From contig NW_015961950.1 of NCBI RefSeq assembly GCF_000497045.1, positions 310,001 to 374,000 of the forward strand: a DNA stretch of 64,000 bases, in the 5' to 3' direction. The stretch's first letter is position 1. Every line of letters begins with the position of its first letter. Shown piece after piece: positions 39,374 to 49,600 of the stretch. Origin of the DNA: Kalmanozyma brasiliensis GHG001. Lineage: Eukaryota > Basidiomycota > Ustilaginomycetes > Ustilaginales. A model generated the notes under the pieces. That model saw only the letters and a list, made by a program, of their open reading frames with translations. It did no database searches and was not told where the DNA came from. Made by a program: the position numbers and the translations under genes.

Positions 39374-39896
39374 ATCCGAGATGCTATCGAACTCACCTAT
39401 CTCGTCAAAGTGTGGGGCTAGTTACATTCGTCCGCTCGTGCTGCGCCGTGTGATGTCAAGTGACGAGGTCTGAGGATGCACGTGAGGCGCGACTAAGCCA
39501 AAAAGTGTTGGACTCTTGGTGCCTGCAGCTGTGACGTTTGCCGCCAATTTTCGCACCTCCGCCCTGTCACTTCTCCATTCACAAGCTGTGAGAGGCCCTC
39601 GGGTGGAACCTTCCCCTCTGACCTGAGAACTCAGCCAAAATGACATGCGCTCAGGCCTCAGCTTGAGGCTCCCCTCCCCTCCTCCATCATCCGGTCAGGC
39701 GGACATTCCCTTCGCATAAAAGGGCCGTCCCCGCCGCCCAACGGCTCATCCCTCGTCAACCGCTTCATAGGCAAAACTCGAACGCATCAAGTCACCTCGC
39801 CTCTTCATCACCCTCTGATCTGCAACTTAGCATCAGCGCACAGGTTGGCTCGATCAGAGACGCGTGTGGATCTCACCGCGCCCGCAATTCCCCGCG
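39374..39896. promoter_or_regulatory. Upstream region of the D-box/KEN-box gene
   Basis: 523 bp between tandem genes. A TATA-like CATAAAAG sits at 39715-39722 and an ACGCGT (MluI cell-cycle box) at 39860-39865, 31 bp before the ATG. No gene supported. Confidence 0.45.
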
Positions 39897-42101
39897 ATGG
39901 TCGATCTGCGCTCGTCGATCCGGTCAAAGACCGGTGCCGGCGCGAGCGTGCAGAAGGCGGCCGGTACTCAAGCATCATCCTCATCAGTCAGAGCATCACG
40001 CGCCTTTCAATCGGACGAGAACGCTCCGCTTGGAAGACGAGCGCTGGGCGATATCAAGAATGTCGTCGCTGATCGGAAGCCCGCCGCCGTCGAGGTCAGC
40101 ACATCGCGTCGAAAGCCACTGACCGATCGCAACGCAAACCTTCAAAGCGACCTTTTTCTCTCTTCTGTCAAGGCCAAGTCTACCAAATCTTCCAAGCAGG
40201 CACTCAAGAGCACCGCCGGTTTGTCGAATCGAAGCAAGACCATTCGACCAGAAATCAAGACCAGGTCGGCAACCGCGTCGAAGGCAGCAGCCTCAGCACC
40301 ACATCGCGAGGCGCATCTGCCTACTCCATTGCCGCTGCAGACCAAATCAGCTGATCGAGCACCTCGTCCCATGCCTCCAAGTGATGAAGAGCTCTCTCGT
40401 CTCTCTCCCAACCTCGACAGCGACGATCTCGGATACTTTGACGTCGACATTTTGGAATCGAATCAAACGGAGCACGTCGCTCAGAGGCAAGGCAAACGCG
40501 ACCCATCGCCGAGATCGAAGGATGATTCTGACACCGACGCTTCGGCATCTCATGGATCTTCGGACAAGGAGAATGTGCCTCCATCGGCCGCTGCAGCCAG
40601 CAAGGGAGACGGTTTCCGACAGGCGGGACGTGGTCGCACCGGAGTGCTCAGCGAGATCGAAGATGGTCAGCCAACGCATTCCACCCCGGTCTCCCAGAAA
40701 CGCAAAGGCACCAAAACGCAGGCTTTCAGCTCCAAGTATCTCGATGAAAACTTCCTCGACAAATCCGACAATTCGAGTCAGGCCGACTCTCCTGGTGTTC
40801 CTCGTCGAGCTGAGCCGCTGAGCGATTCCACTAAGCAGCTGCAGGACTATCAGGATCAAGGCGTCACCAAAGTCATGGCTTGGAAGGCTGAAGGCCACCA
40901 TCAAGCTCACCAGTCCCCCGATGATCTGTCCCTCGAAGGTGAAGATGACCGTGCTGCTTCGTGGCCTACCGATGATGATCTCGGCCCCTCAGCGGCTGAG
41001 CAGGGTCTCGGCATGGATGACGACTTCATGGATGACTTTGGCTTCCTTGTGGCCGACCGCAACATTCGTCTTCGACAGGCACAGGCACTCGCTGCTGAAG
41101 AAGAGGGAGGAGATCTTGATGAGGGGGACGCCACCGACGTGATGGAAGACCTTCCCTCCGATCCACCCGTGAACACCACGAGCGATGATCGTCGTCTCGC
41201 CGAGCAGGTGTTTGCACGCATGTCCTCTCCGGCAGCTGGCCAAGGTGATCGCAGATCCACCACCACCGAGTCGAGCTCCATTGCGTATATGGGTGCGCAA
41301 AGGGTCGATCTCCCGCCGCCTTCCGAGGGCGAATCCGAAGAACAGGAAGATCTTGATGTCAAAGTCAAAGCTGAACTGCCCACGCAGCGACGCAAGACGG
41401 CGGCGGTCAAAGCGGAAATCACCTCAGAGCGACGCATGACTCGAGCGAGCGCAAAGCGAAAGAGCGATGCTGCTGCGGCTGCCGAAGACAATGGCTCGCG
41501 GGAGTCCTCTCCGATGCTGACTCCTCCGCCAGCCCACTCTACCCGTCAGGCTGCTGCTCGCGCCGCCATGAGCCGACAATCTTTGACCGGCATACCCCTG
41601 AAGAGGAGCGAAAAGAAGGAGCAAGCCATGCTCCAAAGGCTGGCCGCAGAGGCAGCGTCGTCATCCGTGTACTCTTCAGCTCCTCCTTCGCCTCAAAACA
41701 GGGGCTCGAGCAAGAGAATCCGCATGGAAGACATCGTGGCTATGCTGCCTGGTAGAAAGCGCCTGGCGAAGGCTTCCGCACGCAAGGCCAAGGCTACCAG
41801 CAGAGTATCCCACTCGAACGCTAGTGGCAGGTCTGCCAAAGCGAAGGCGCCTGCGTCCAAGGACGACTCTGACGAGGATTTCGATCAGGTGCCCACGAGC
41901 AAGTCGACGAAGCGAAGTCCTGCGCCCAAGCCAAAGAAGGGCAAGTCCCGCGCTCAGCTCAAGAGCACGGACGAAACAGAAGACTGGAGAAACCTCGTCC
42001 ATTCTTCCCAGATCCACTCCGACGATTCGGAGACCACCAAGAGGCGAAAGGAGTACCTCGCAGCCGAAAACTACTCCTTGGAGGTGGAGACCGTTCTCTG
42101 A
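39897..42101 (+). CDS. Unrecognised nuclear-type protein with D-box and KEN box (candidate APC/C substrate)
   Basis: 734 residues from the ATG at 39897 (the frame extends 11 codons further only to a GTG). No catalytic domain recognised; the protein is hydrophilic, Ser/Lys/Asp-rich and probably largely disordered. Residues 47-55 read RRALGDIKN, a full extended destruction box (R-x-x-L-x-x-I-x-N), preceded by DENAPLG. Residues 224-226 are KEN within GSSDKENVPPS. Further features are LDENFLDKSDNSS, an acidic DDDFMDDFGFL patch near 380, many S/T-P sites, basic clusters (SKRIRMEDIVAMLPGRKRL, KSTKRSPAPKPKKGKSRAQ) fitting nuclear localisation, and a folded-looking end (DWRNLVHSSQIHSDDSETT, KRRKEYLAAENYSLEVETVL). 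Securin, sororin, shugoshin and mitotic regulators were considered; none is proved. Confidence 0.75.
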   Translation: MVDLRSSIRSKTGAGASVQKAAGTQASSSSVRASRAFQSDENAPLGRRALGDIKNVVADRKPAAVEVSTSRRKPLTDRNANLQSDLFLSSVKAKSTKSSKQALKSTAGLSNRSKTIRPEIKTRSATASKAAASAPHREAHLPTPLPLQTKSADRAPRPMPPSDEELSRLSPNLDSDDLGYFDVDILESNQTEHVAQRQGKRDPSPRSKDDSDTDASASHGSSDKENVPPSAAAASKGDGFRQAGRGRTGVLSEIEDGQPTHSTPVSQKRKGTKTQAFSSKYLDENFLDKSDNSSQADSPGVPRRAEPLSDSTKQLQDYQDQGVTKVMAWKAEGHHQAHQSPDDLSLEGEDDRAASWPTDDDLGPSAAEQGLGMDDDFMDDFGFLVADRNIRLRQAQALAAEEEGGDLDEGDATDVMEDLPSDPPVNTTSDDRRLAEQVFARMSSPAAGQGDRRSTTTESSSIAYMGAQRVDLPPPSEGESEEQEDLDVKVKAELPTQRRKTAAVKAEITSERRMTRASAKRKSDAAAAAEDNGSRESSPMLTPPPAHSTRQAAARAAMSRQSLTGIPLKRSEKKEQAMLQRLAAEAASSSVYSSAPPSPQNRGSSKRIRMEDIVAMLPGRKRLAKASARKAKATSRVSHSNASGRSAKAKAPASKDDSDEDFDQVPTSKSTKRSPAPKPKKGKSRAQLKSTDETEDWRNLVHSSQIHSDDSETTKRRKEYLAAENYSLEVETVL

Positions 42102-42357
42102 GCGTCAGAGAAGGTTGTACTTTTTCACATCAAATGTCTCCCGATTCGATTGTATTGTTCCGATGAAGTCCCGCTTTGTACGATCTCGAAGCTCGACCTG
42201 TACTCGTATGTTACCACTCACTGTTCTTGTATGATTGTCACTGTTCTTGTACGTTGATTCTCACGATGTTCTCACCCTCAGACGGCACTCTGCGCTTCGA
42301 CGAACGTGGCAGCACGAACTGAATCGATTGAGACCGAAACACGACATGGCGGACCCT

Positions 42358-43611
42358 TCACTTGGTCTTCTTGACCTCGTTCTCGTCAAACTTCTCCGTT
42401 GTGATCTCGAACTGGCTGAACTCGACGAGCCTCTCCGCCAATCTCTCCGCGCCCACCAGTGCGGGGGTCAGCACACCACCCTGCACACCAGCCTTCTCGA
42501 ACGGGTTCTGCTTCCTTCCCTTGTCATCAATAATCGTCAGTGCGGTCTCGACGATCATCCTCGCGGTGAGCAAGTATCCCGCGTGACCCTTGGCCTTCAT
42601 CCTGCAGATCGCCTTGGTACCATCGTTCGCCGTGGCGACGGTCTCGACCTTCATCCTGTTGTTGACGAGACTCTTCTCGCTCGGCCCTGAGTTGGCGGGC
42701 ATGCTCTTGGCCGCGAGCGATCGAACCAGGGCAAAGTTCATGAGGAACCAAATCGAAATGGCGTTCATGTAGCTGAGCAAGATGCCTGCGAGCTTGAAGG
42801 GGACGATGGTGCCCTCTTTGTAGAGGAAGGCCTTGCCGTAGGATTGGGGGGAGTGGTGGTGTTCCAGGAGACCCCAGGTGCGGTTGACCATGCGGGTGTT
42901 GTGAATCGAAAAGGTGTTTTGAGCACCCCAGCGTTGACGTTGGGGGAACCAGCGGACGGTGTTGAAGCTGAGCGCGTCGGGTTTGGCGATGGGGCTGAGC
43001 CAGTCGCCACGGACGCTGAACATCTGCTCCTTCTCGCTGGCCATTGCGATGGCGCTGGCGAGGGTGCCTGCGGACAGAGACTCAGGGAGGTCGTAGGCGC
43101 ACTCGGCGAGCTTCACGTCGCTCTTGCCGCCCGTGAGCTGCTTGACCTTCTGAGCGGCGAGGTACGTGGTCAGGTCAAACGGCAGACTGTCGAAGCCCAC
43201 ACTGCTGGAAACGGTGACGCCCTTGGCCTGGGCGGCGAGGTGGAACTCGTCGATGATGTCCTTGTTGAAGCCCGTTTCGCCAGAGAGATCCACATAGTGC
43301 GTGCCCGTCTCGACACAGGCCCGCACCACTTCCGAGGCCTTGAAGGGTCGGTAGGGGCCGACGATGTTGATGAGCACCTTGGCCTGCGCGGTCATGGCGG
43401 TGAGGGATGCATACTTGGACGTCTCCGCCTCAATTACGCCGACCGACGAGGGAAGGCCGAGGTCGGACTTGAGTGAGGAGAGGCGCGAGGCGGAGCGACC
43501 GGCCACGGCCCAGGAGCGCTTCTCTGGGTGCGAGAGGAGGTACTTGCATACCAGCTTACCGGTGTAGCCGGTAGCGCCGAAGACGACCAGATCGTATTGC
43601 TTTTGCGACAT
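42358..43611 (-). CDS. Saccharopine-dehydrogenase-like oxidoreductase
   Basis: 417 residues, single exon. The N-terminal Rossmann fold has a G-x-x-G-x-x-G core in LVVFGATGYTGKLVCKYL, and continues WAVAGRSASRL, KVLINIVGPYRPF and GTHYVDLSGETGF, all typical of the SCCPDH/trans-acting enoyl reductase group rather than true lysine-pathway saccharopine dehydrogenase. A hydrophobic segment near residues 275-300 (GILLSYMNAISIWFLMNFAL) may insert in or lie on a membrane or lipid droplet, as reported for SCCPDH. The C-terminal ending KKTK is basic. The substrate is unknown. Converges with the D-box gene. Confidence 0.85.
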   Translation of the reverse strand: MSQKQYDLVVFGATGYTGKLVCKYLLSHPEKRSWAVAGRSASRLSSLKSDLGLPSSVGVIEAETSKYASLTAMTAQAKVLINIVGPYRPFKASEVVRACVETGTHYVDLSGETGFNKDIIDEFHLAAQAKGVTVSSSVGFDSLPFDLTTYLAAQKVKQLTGGKSDVKLAECAYDLPESLSAGTLASAIAMASEKEQMFSVRGDWLSPIAKPDALSFNTVRWFPQRQRWGAQNTFSIHNTRMVNRTWGLLEHHHSPQSYGKAFLYKEGTIVPFKLAGILLSYMNAISIWFLMNFALVRSLAAKSMPANSGPSEKSLVNNRMKVETVATANDGTKAICRMKAKGHAGYLLTARMIVETALTIIDDKGRKQNPFEKAGVQGGVLTPALVGAERLAERLVEFSQFEITTEKFDENEVKKTK

Positions 43612-44214
43612 TGTTGCTGCTTCGCTCCTGAAGTGGAAAGGTGATTAGATGAAGTTTGGGACGATGGAAAACGCTCCAGTAGATATAGCTTCTCGAAGCG
43701 GCTGCCCTTGCTTCAGGAAGCATTTGGAATGTGCGTGTGAAATGTGCAACTCAGCACGCCGGAAGAGCGTGCATCTCGACCAAAGCACACTTTGACGTCA
43801 GCTAGGGGCGGTAAAATTTCCAGAAAAGCGGCAAAACTCTGGTCGTAACGCGCTTAAGGTTACCGCTTTCCGAGTGCCGGTCACCACTTGTTCTAGATAT
43901 GGTGGTGTCCATGAGTTTCTTCTTGACTGTAACTCCGCGTTCGAACTATGGCGGTGGATCTCCATGCTGAAGAGACCGTCAGTCGGAAGGAGATAGGCTT
44001 ATGTCCGACAGCACACGTGGCCGCGGACGTTCGGCATTGGACGAGACCTTCTAGAATCATCCTCGAGGCCGACATCCGCACGCTGGAGGATATGTAGGGT
44101 CCTGAAGACCCTGCACATCACATCGCTCTTCACCACAGATCTCAAACCAACGATGCAGAGGACTGTCAAGGAATGCAAAAGAATGACCAATGCTATGCTC
44201 GTGAATGTGCTTCG
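43612..44214. other. Intergenic region upstream of the saccharopine-dehydrogenase-like gene
   Basis: 603 bp with no supported gene. Contains a perfect TGACGTCA at 43793-43800. The short GACTGTAA stretch near 43,925 is not part of a foldable tRNA. Confidence 0.5.
43793..43800. promoter_or_regulatory. CRE/ATF-type palindrome TGACGTCA
   Basis: Full 8-bp ATF/CREB consensus, 182 bp upstream of the oxidoreductase ATG. Recognised by CREB/ATF-type bZIP factors in fungi; its use here is inferred. Confidence 0.4.
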
Positions 44215-45286
44215 TCATCTGGCACCTGTGCCGCCCGCCGCCTCCTTGGCAGCCTGCACGACGCCTTCCATACTGATCCCACCCGGCTCTTCATACGCCT
44301 CCCAGGCATACACTACCGCAAAGACCAAGAACAGGAACGCCCCGCCCAGCGTCACATGCTTGACACTGATCTTCTTTGCCAACCAACTTCCGCAGATCAC
44401 CGCCATGCTCGTGCAGCACGCGTGCCCGACGATCGTCCCCACGCAAACCAGCGTCACGTTGTGCGCAGCGGCAAGCGCGATGGTTGCGATCTGACTTCGA
44501 TCACCCCACTCACCCAGGAACGTGAGAATGAACGCCTGGGCAAAGACAGGGCTGAAGCAGAGTCCGCAGAGGTTCCTCGTTCCTTCTCGTAGGGTGTGTG
44601 TCATTCCACCTTCCTTCTTGCCGACACTATGCGACGGTGCGTGGTGACCCTGTTCAAGGCTGTCCATCTCATGCGTGTCGCCTTCTTCCTCGTCAATCTC
44701 CCGCTCCGCCTCCTCCCACTCCTCCTTGATCTCGTCCCCCGACATCGCCAGTCCGTCTTTGACCATCTTGAGCCCGAACACGAGGAACAGCGCGGCAGCC
44801 ATGAGGTTGGTGAGCGATTTGGGCAGGAGCGTGGGGAACATGACGCCCAAGAACGCCGAGAGGATCGACATGACTGCCAAAGAGGCGAATGCACCGCTGA
44901 AGACGATGAGTTTGGACTGACGCATCGAGAGGATGGCTGCTATGAGGAAGGTCTTGTCGCCGATTTCGGAGACCTGTGGGCGAGCGGCAGCGAGCGTGCG
45001 TATGGTTGACGAGAGAAATGAGGTAAAAGTCAGTTAGCGCTCCTGGACGGATGAAGGGGTGAAGGATTGCGATACGTACGATGATCATGGCAAAGCTGGA
45101 CCACAGCGCCCGCGGGTCGTTCTTCCACGCCTGATCGAGCGAGGCAAAGGCAGACGTGTAGCCTGCTAACGAGGCTGCCACCGCCGCAGAGCCGGCCGAC
45201 TCGCCCGTACCGCCCATCAGCATGCTCAGGTCTGGTGCATTGCTGGCGTTTGCTATCGAGTCACCTGCCGCTGCAAGTGCTTCCAT
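44215..45286 (-). CDS. GDT1: GDT1-type Ca2+/Mn2+ transporter (UPF0016/TMEM165 family)
   Basis: Two exons, 45286-45080 and 44973-44215 (106-nt intron, GTACGT...CACAG), 321 residues. The family needs two E-x-G-D-(K/R)-(S/T) motifs: the first, SEIGDKTFL (residues 71-79), appears only after splicing, directly following SSFAMII; the second is GEWGDRSQI (223-231). Hydrophobic helices flank each. Between the two repeats lies a cytosolic acidic loop (EEWEEAEREIDEEEGD) and a histidine-containing stretch. Yeast Gdt1 sits in Golgi membranes and exchanges Ca2+/Mn2+ for protons, supporting glycosylation. The N-terminus is Ala/Ser-rich without a strong cleavable signal peptide, which differs from yeast. 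Confidence 0.93.
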
Positions 45287-45902
45287 CGTCGACGCTCTTG
45301 TGATGCTCTGTTGATTGCGAGGGTGTGTGCGGCTGTTGCGTCGCAGAGATTATAGCAAATGCCACTGAGCGTTGTTTGGTGCGTGCGCGGCTGTGCTTGG
45401 TGTCTATTTGGTGCTTGCAAATGAGTGATGGGCGCTACTGCAGCCGGCGGTTATGCTGTGTCAATACTGCTCTAGCACTTCGAAAGATGAGACCGATGTA
45501 AGAGCGATGGCGGTGGGTGATGGTGGATCGGTGACGAGGGAAAGAACATCAGGCCATGTCAGCCTCGGCACGTCACCCCAACACTGTGAAGCAACACAGC
45601 TCTAAATCCTTCGCTGTCCCCGTGTCCGTGTGTTTCCTTCGCGTGGGGGTTTGGCTGTCGGCGTGTCATCCTGCCGAGCCAGCCAGCCAAGCTTCTCAGC
45701 CTCTCTTTTTCTTCTTGGTCCCTCACTGTCAGGCTGACCAATCAACATTTTTGAGCTGCGCGGAATTCGGCTTGAAGCTTCTCGAGAATTTTGCCTGAGA
45801 ATTTCGACCCTGCCTCTCCTCGATACCCTCCAACCCCACCGATACGCAACGAGCACCAAGCCACACATCCACAGCATCCGCACGCTCTAGCACCGATTCA
45901 TC
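45287..45902. promoter_or_regulatory. Divergent region upstream of GDT1 and the lysine-tailed protein gene
   Basis: 616 bp between head-to-head starts. C/T-rich toward the plus-strand ATG (about 45,740-45,900), fitting a leader. No repeat or RNA gene seen. Confidence 0.45.
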
Positions 45903-46457
45903 ATGGAGCCAGCACTACCTCTTCCCCTGCGCCTGGACGTGTCCCATGCCTCGGTACCCACAGAGCATGCCGCAGTCTCAGACGCCATCTCGCACTTCCT
46001 CACATCCTACGCCGCCCGCACTGGCACATGCAACGCCGCCTCCTCCTCCGCGGACGACACCGCGACCGGCTCCACCGGCGGTGTGGTCGCAGCGCAGCTC
46101 ACGCGCCTCATGAACGGTCTCGCCGGCAAGATCGACTATGACGCTTTCACGCTACTCACCTCCTCCGCAGCGGTCGTGGCCGAGGACGACGACGAGCCGA
46201 TGAACGAGGAAGAAGAGACCCCCGCCGAAGTGCTCGATTCCAACCCCCCAGATGGAGACACAGGCGATGGCATTGGCACAGAAAGCTTCTCCAAAGCGCA
46301 GGAGGTGGTTGACGGAAGCACACCAAACATTGATTCCAGCTTGAGGAGCGATCCCATGGACGAGAGCCCGCGTAAGAAGGACAAGAAGGATAAGAAGGAC
46401 AAGAAGGAGAGGAAGGAGAGGAAAGAGAAGAAGTTGAAGAAGGAGTCCACCGCATAA
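45903..46457 (+). CDS. Small acidic protein with lysine-rich tail, unrecognised
   Basis: 184 residues, single exon, from an ATG in a TTCATCATGG context. The first 90 residues look folded and helical (LDVSHASVPTEHAAVSDAIS, VVAAQLTRLMNGLAGKIDYD). A long acidic stretch follows (EDDDEPMNEEEETPAEV) and the tail is a run of KKDKKDKKDKKERKERKEK-type repeats. Acidic-then-lysine tails occur in nucleolar proteins and RNA polymerase I subunits. The overall plan loosely recalls A14/Rpa14, but I see no motif that proves it. The stop is 198 bp from the convergent TRK stop. Confidence 0.65.
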   Translation: MEPALPLPLRLDVSHASVPTEHAAVSDAISHFLTSYAARTGTCNAASSSADDTATGSTGGVVAAQLTRLMNGLAGKIDYDAFTLLTSSAAVVAEDDDEPMNEEEETPAEVLDSNPPDGDTGDGIGTESFSKAQEVVDGSTPNIDSSLRSDPMDESPRKKDKKDKKDKKERKERKEKKLKKESTA

Positions 46458-46655
46458 CCTCGGCTCGAACCGGCACCATTCGTCTCGCACATTCTGTATT
46501 TGTACCCCCGTCGTCGTTCAATCTGCATCATCCCCACGCACGCAATGGCTGCATGACTGGCGCCCTTCAGATCGTTTCTTGAACGACGAGACGACGGACA
46601 TTGATAGATCGTGATCATAATATCATTGCGAATGATCCCTGGGTATGCGCATCGA

Positions 46656-49600
46656 TCAATCCGCCCCGCTGACAGGGGAATGCCGTCCGTTGGGCGTCGA
46701 GCAGCCCGCAGACTGCGCCACTCTTCGCTCTTTGTCCTCATCCACCGCGCTCTGAGGCGATTCCCGTTCCTTGCCCTTGACACTCGCGGTGCTAGCCTCG
46801 CTGCTCGCCTTGGTATCCAGGCTCGACGGGGTCAAGTTGTCGCGCTGGGCAGGACCAGCTGGCGGACGCGGCGACTCGGATCGGCTCTCGCTCATCGGCG
46901 TAGCACCCAATCCGCTCGGCGTCTCGTCGATCGCAGTCAGTGGGCCTGGCGTGCTCACCATCATGCCGCCGAGAATGCCACCTCCGGTGCTGTGACTCGG
47001 CGGTGGTCCGCCTGACGAGTAGATGCTCTGATGGTGCAGCGGTAGACTGCTCGGCGGGAGTGTCAGCGTGAAGCTCCTTCGCGGTTCCTGCACCCCGAAC
47101 TCCGCAGGTGCCGTTGTCGGCGACAGCGGCTCCATCGCAGCAGGCGGCATGCTGCTTCGTCTCGCATTGGTCGCCGGGCTCAGCGCGAACGACACACCAG
47201 ATTGCGAACGTTTGACGCTCGACATTCCGTTCTTGCTGCTGGCGTTGCTTGTGGTGCGTTGGCGTTCCACCGCGCCTCCAGCAAAGACCGGCACCGTCGT
47301 CGCGGCTGTCGGATCGGCGACGAAGGTGCTGTCCCGATCCCAGGTGTCGTCGAGATGCGAGAGGTCGTCGTCCATCATGTCCTCCTGCTCCAGCTCGGAC
47401 GGAAGCAGGATAGCGCGGTCGATGGCGACGGGCAATCCTCGATGTCTGCCTCGAATCATCACCGCGCACACCACCAGCTTCGACAGGGTGTGGAAACGCC
47501 CTGACAGGCTGAAGTTGTCGAAGGGCGTGCCGAGACTCAAGCCGACCGTGCCGTATGCCGAAGTGAGCTCGAAGAGGCAGCTGAAGATGGTGAACCATCC
47601 GTTGGATTCCGGGTCCACGATGTCGTTGCGTTCGATGATGCAGATGAGCCAGAGCGCGAAGCCGAGCCACCAGATATCGAAGGCCAGCTGGCGTCGAGCA
47701 TGCGATGCGAGGAAGGAGCCCCACACCTTGGCATCTTTCGACTCTGACGGTGCCGTGCCTGGGTCTGCTGGCTCGTCGACGTACACGCCGAGCGACTTTT
47801 CTTCGTAGACGTTGGTGCTGCGCACCGAGAGCGCGAGTGGGAACGCGGAGAGATACATCATGATGACGTAGAGGAACTGCACGGCAGGTGCGAGCGCCAA
47901 CAGGCTGACCACGGTGAAACCAGCTGCGCGGACCGCAATCGACTGGAAGAGACCGTCAAAGACGCGGATGCTGAGCGTGATCGATTCGATGACCGGATTG
48001 CCAATGTCGAGGATTAAGAACGCGAGCCAGTCGATGCAGTTGAACAGGAGCAAGATAAAGAAGAGGAACCACGTCTGGCTCGAGGGGAAGAGATAGACGA
48101 AGCATCGACGCGGATGGTCGAGCAAGAACCGCAGCGTCTCGTAGATCCTCGACGTGGACGGAACGCAGATCGAGATGGTCCAGATGAAGAAGCGCAGGAG
48201 GATGGGAAAGCCCGTGTTGCCCGCCAAGATGAGGAAGCCCATGGGAATGAGCAGGAAGTAGGCGTCTTGCATCCGCGTCATGCTGGTATCGACCAACGAC
48301 ATGCCCGTGTTTGAGTAGGCCGAGATGACCTGGAAGAACCAGAACCATGTATAGTCGGGCTTGTTTTCGCCCTGTTCATCGAAGGGAGGTCGATACTTTC
48401 GAAACGCGTTGCTGCTGATGTAAGGGGCTACCAGCGTGACCATGCCCAGGTTGACAATAAGCCAGTAAGCGGGGACGAGCTTGGCGAGCAAGTCGAGGGC
48501 ACGATACTCAACACCTCCCAACTCGTCGCGCTGTGTCTCTGTGAGAGCGTGGAAGCGCGAGTTGCCTGTGACCGTGGCGTCGAAGGTGAGGTAGGGAGCC
48601 GGCTTGTTGCCGCTCTCCGTGATGCCGCCGCCGGACCGCACTGACGTGAATGTGGAGGTGCGAGGCATGGTCATTGTGCGCTGCAGTCGCTCCTGCACAC
48701 CTGGGACTGCCTTCTTGATGGCCATGCCTGCGATCTCGAGCGGGGTGGGGAAACCACCAAAGCCTCGTTGTTTGGACGAAGTCTGGGTGCGTGCAAGTGG
48801 CACGCCCGTCCTGCCGGTGCTGAGGCGGCCGGAGACGCCCGAGCGTGTGGTCACAGTACGGTTGAAGGTAGTAGTGCGCTGCCTCAAACCGCCGGGACCG
48901 TTGACATTCATGCCCGTGGTGTAGCCTTGTCCCCGTTGGAAATCGACTGGAGACCGATAGTCACTAGGTACCGAGAACTCTACGGTCTGCGCACGAGGGA
49001 ACATGTCGTGCTTCTCGTGCTTGCTGTATGCTTGCGCCAGACCGCTGTCGGAGCCACGGCGTGAGGCAAAGCCGGGTGGATCCGAAACACGTCTGCTGCG
49101 CCCATGAATCTGGTGATCCGGAAACCTCGCCCGAAGAGGCGGCGAACGCAAGGCTTCTTCTTGAATCTCTTCCTCCTCCTCCTCTTCTTCATCTGCTATC
49201 GCCTCCTCGTCCGAGTCGGCGTCAGGGTCGTGACGATGATCAAAGCGTGGTATGGAGAATCCCTTGCGTTCCGAGTTGCTTGCCCTCGATTCGGTGCTCT
49301 TCTCACCAGCCGCATCAGAAGCGTTGGTCTCATGAGGTAGTGCGATGCGAATGTTGGGCTGCTGCCCTTGGCCGTCCGATACAATGGACGATTGCCTCTC
49401 TTGATCGGTGTTGAGAATGCTAGCACCTGGCTGTGCAGCGGGTATACGAGGCGAGCCGACTGAACTCGCCTCGCGCGGGAGCGAGTTGCGATGCTCGTTG
49501 GAATGTTCAGGGACCGAGTTGACACGATCGCCGGCCGAGTTGATGAGAAAGGCGGGCCCATCGATGCGGCGAATCATGTCTGCACGCAATGGTCCGCGCT

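Noticed and set aside
43918..43955. tRNA-Tyr-like GACTGTAA followed by GTTCGAA
   Set aside because: The two elements are too close together and no cloverleaf can be drawn.
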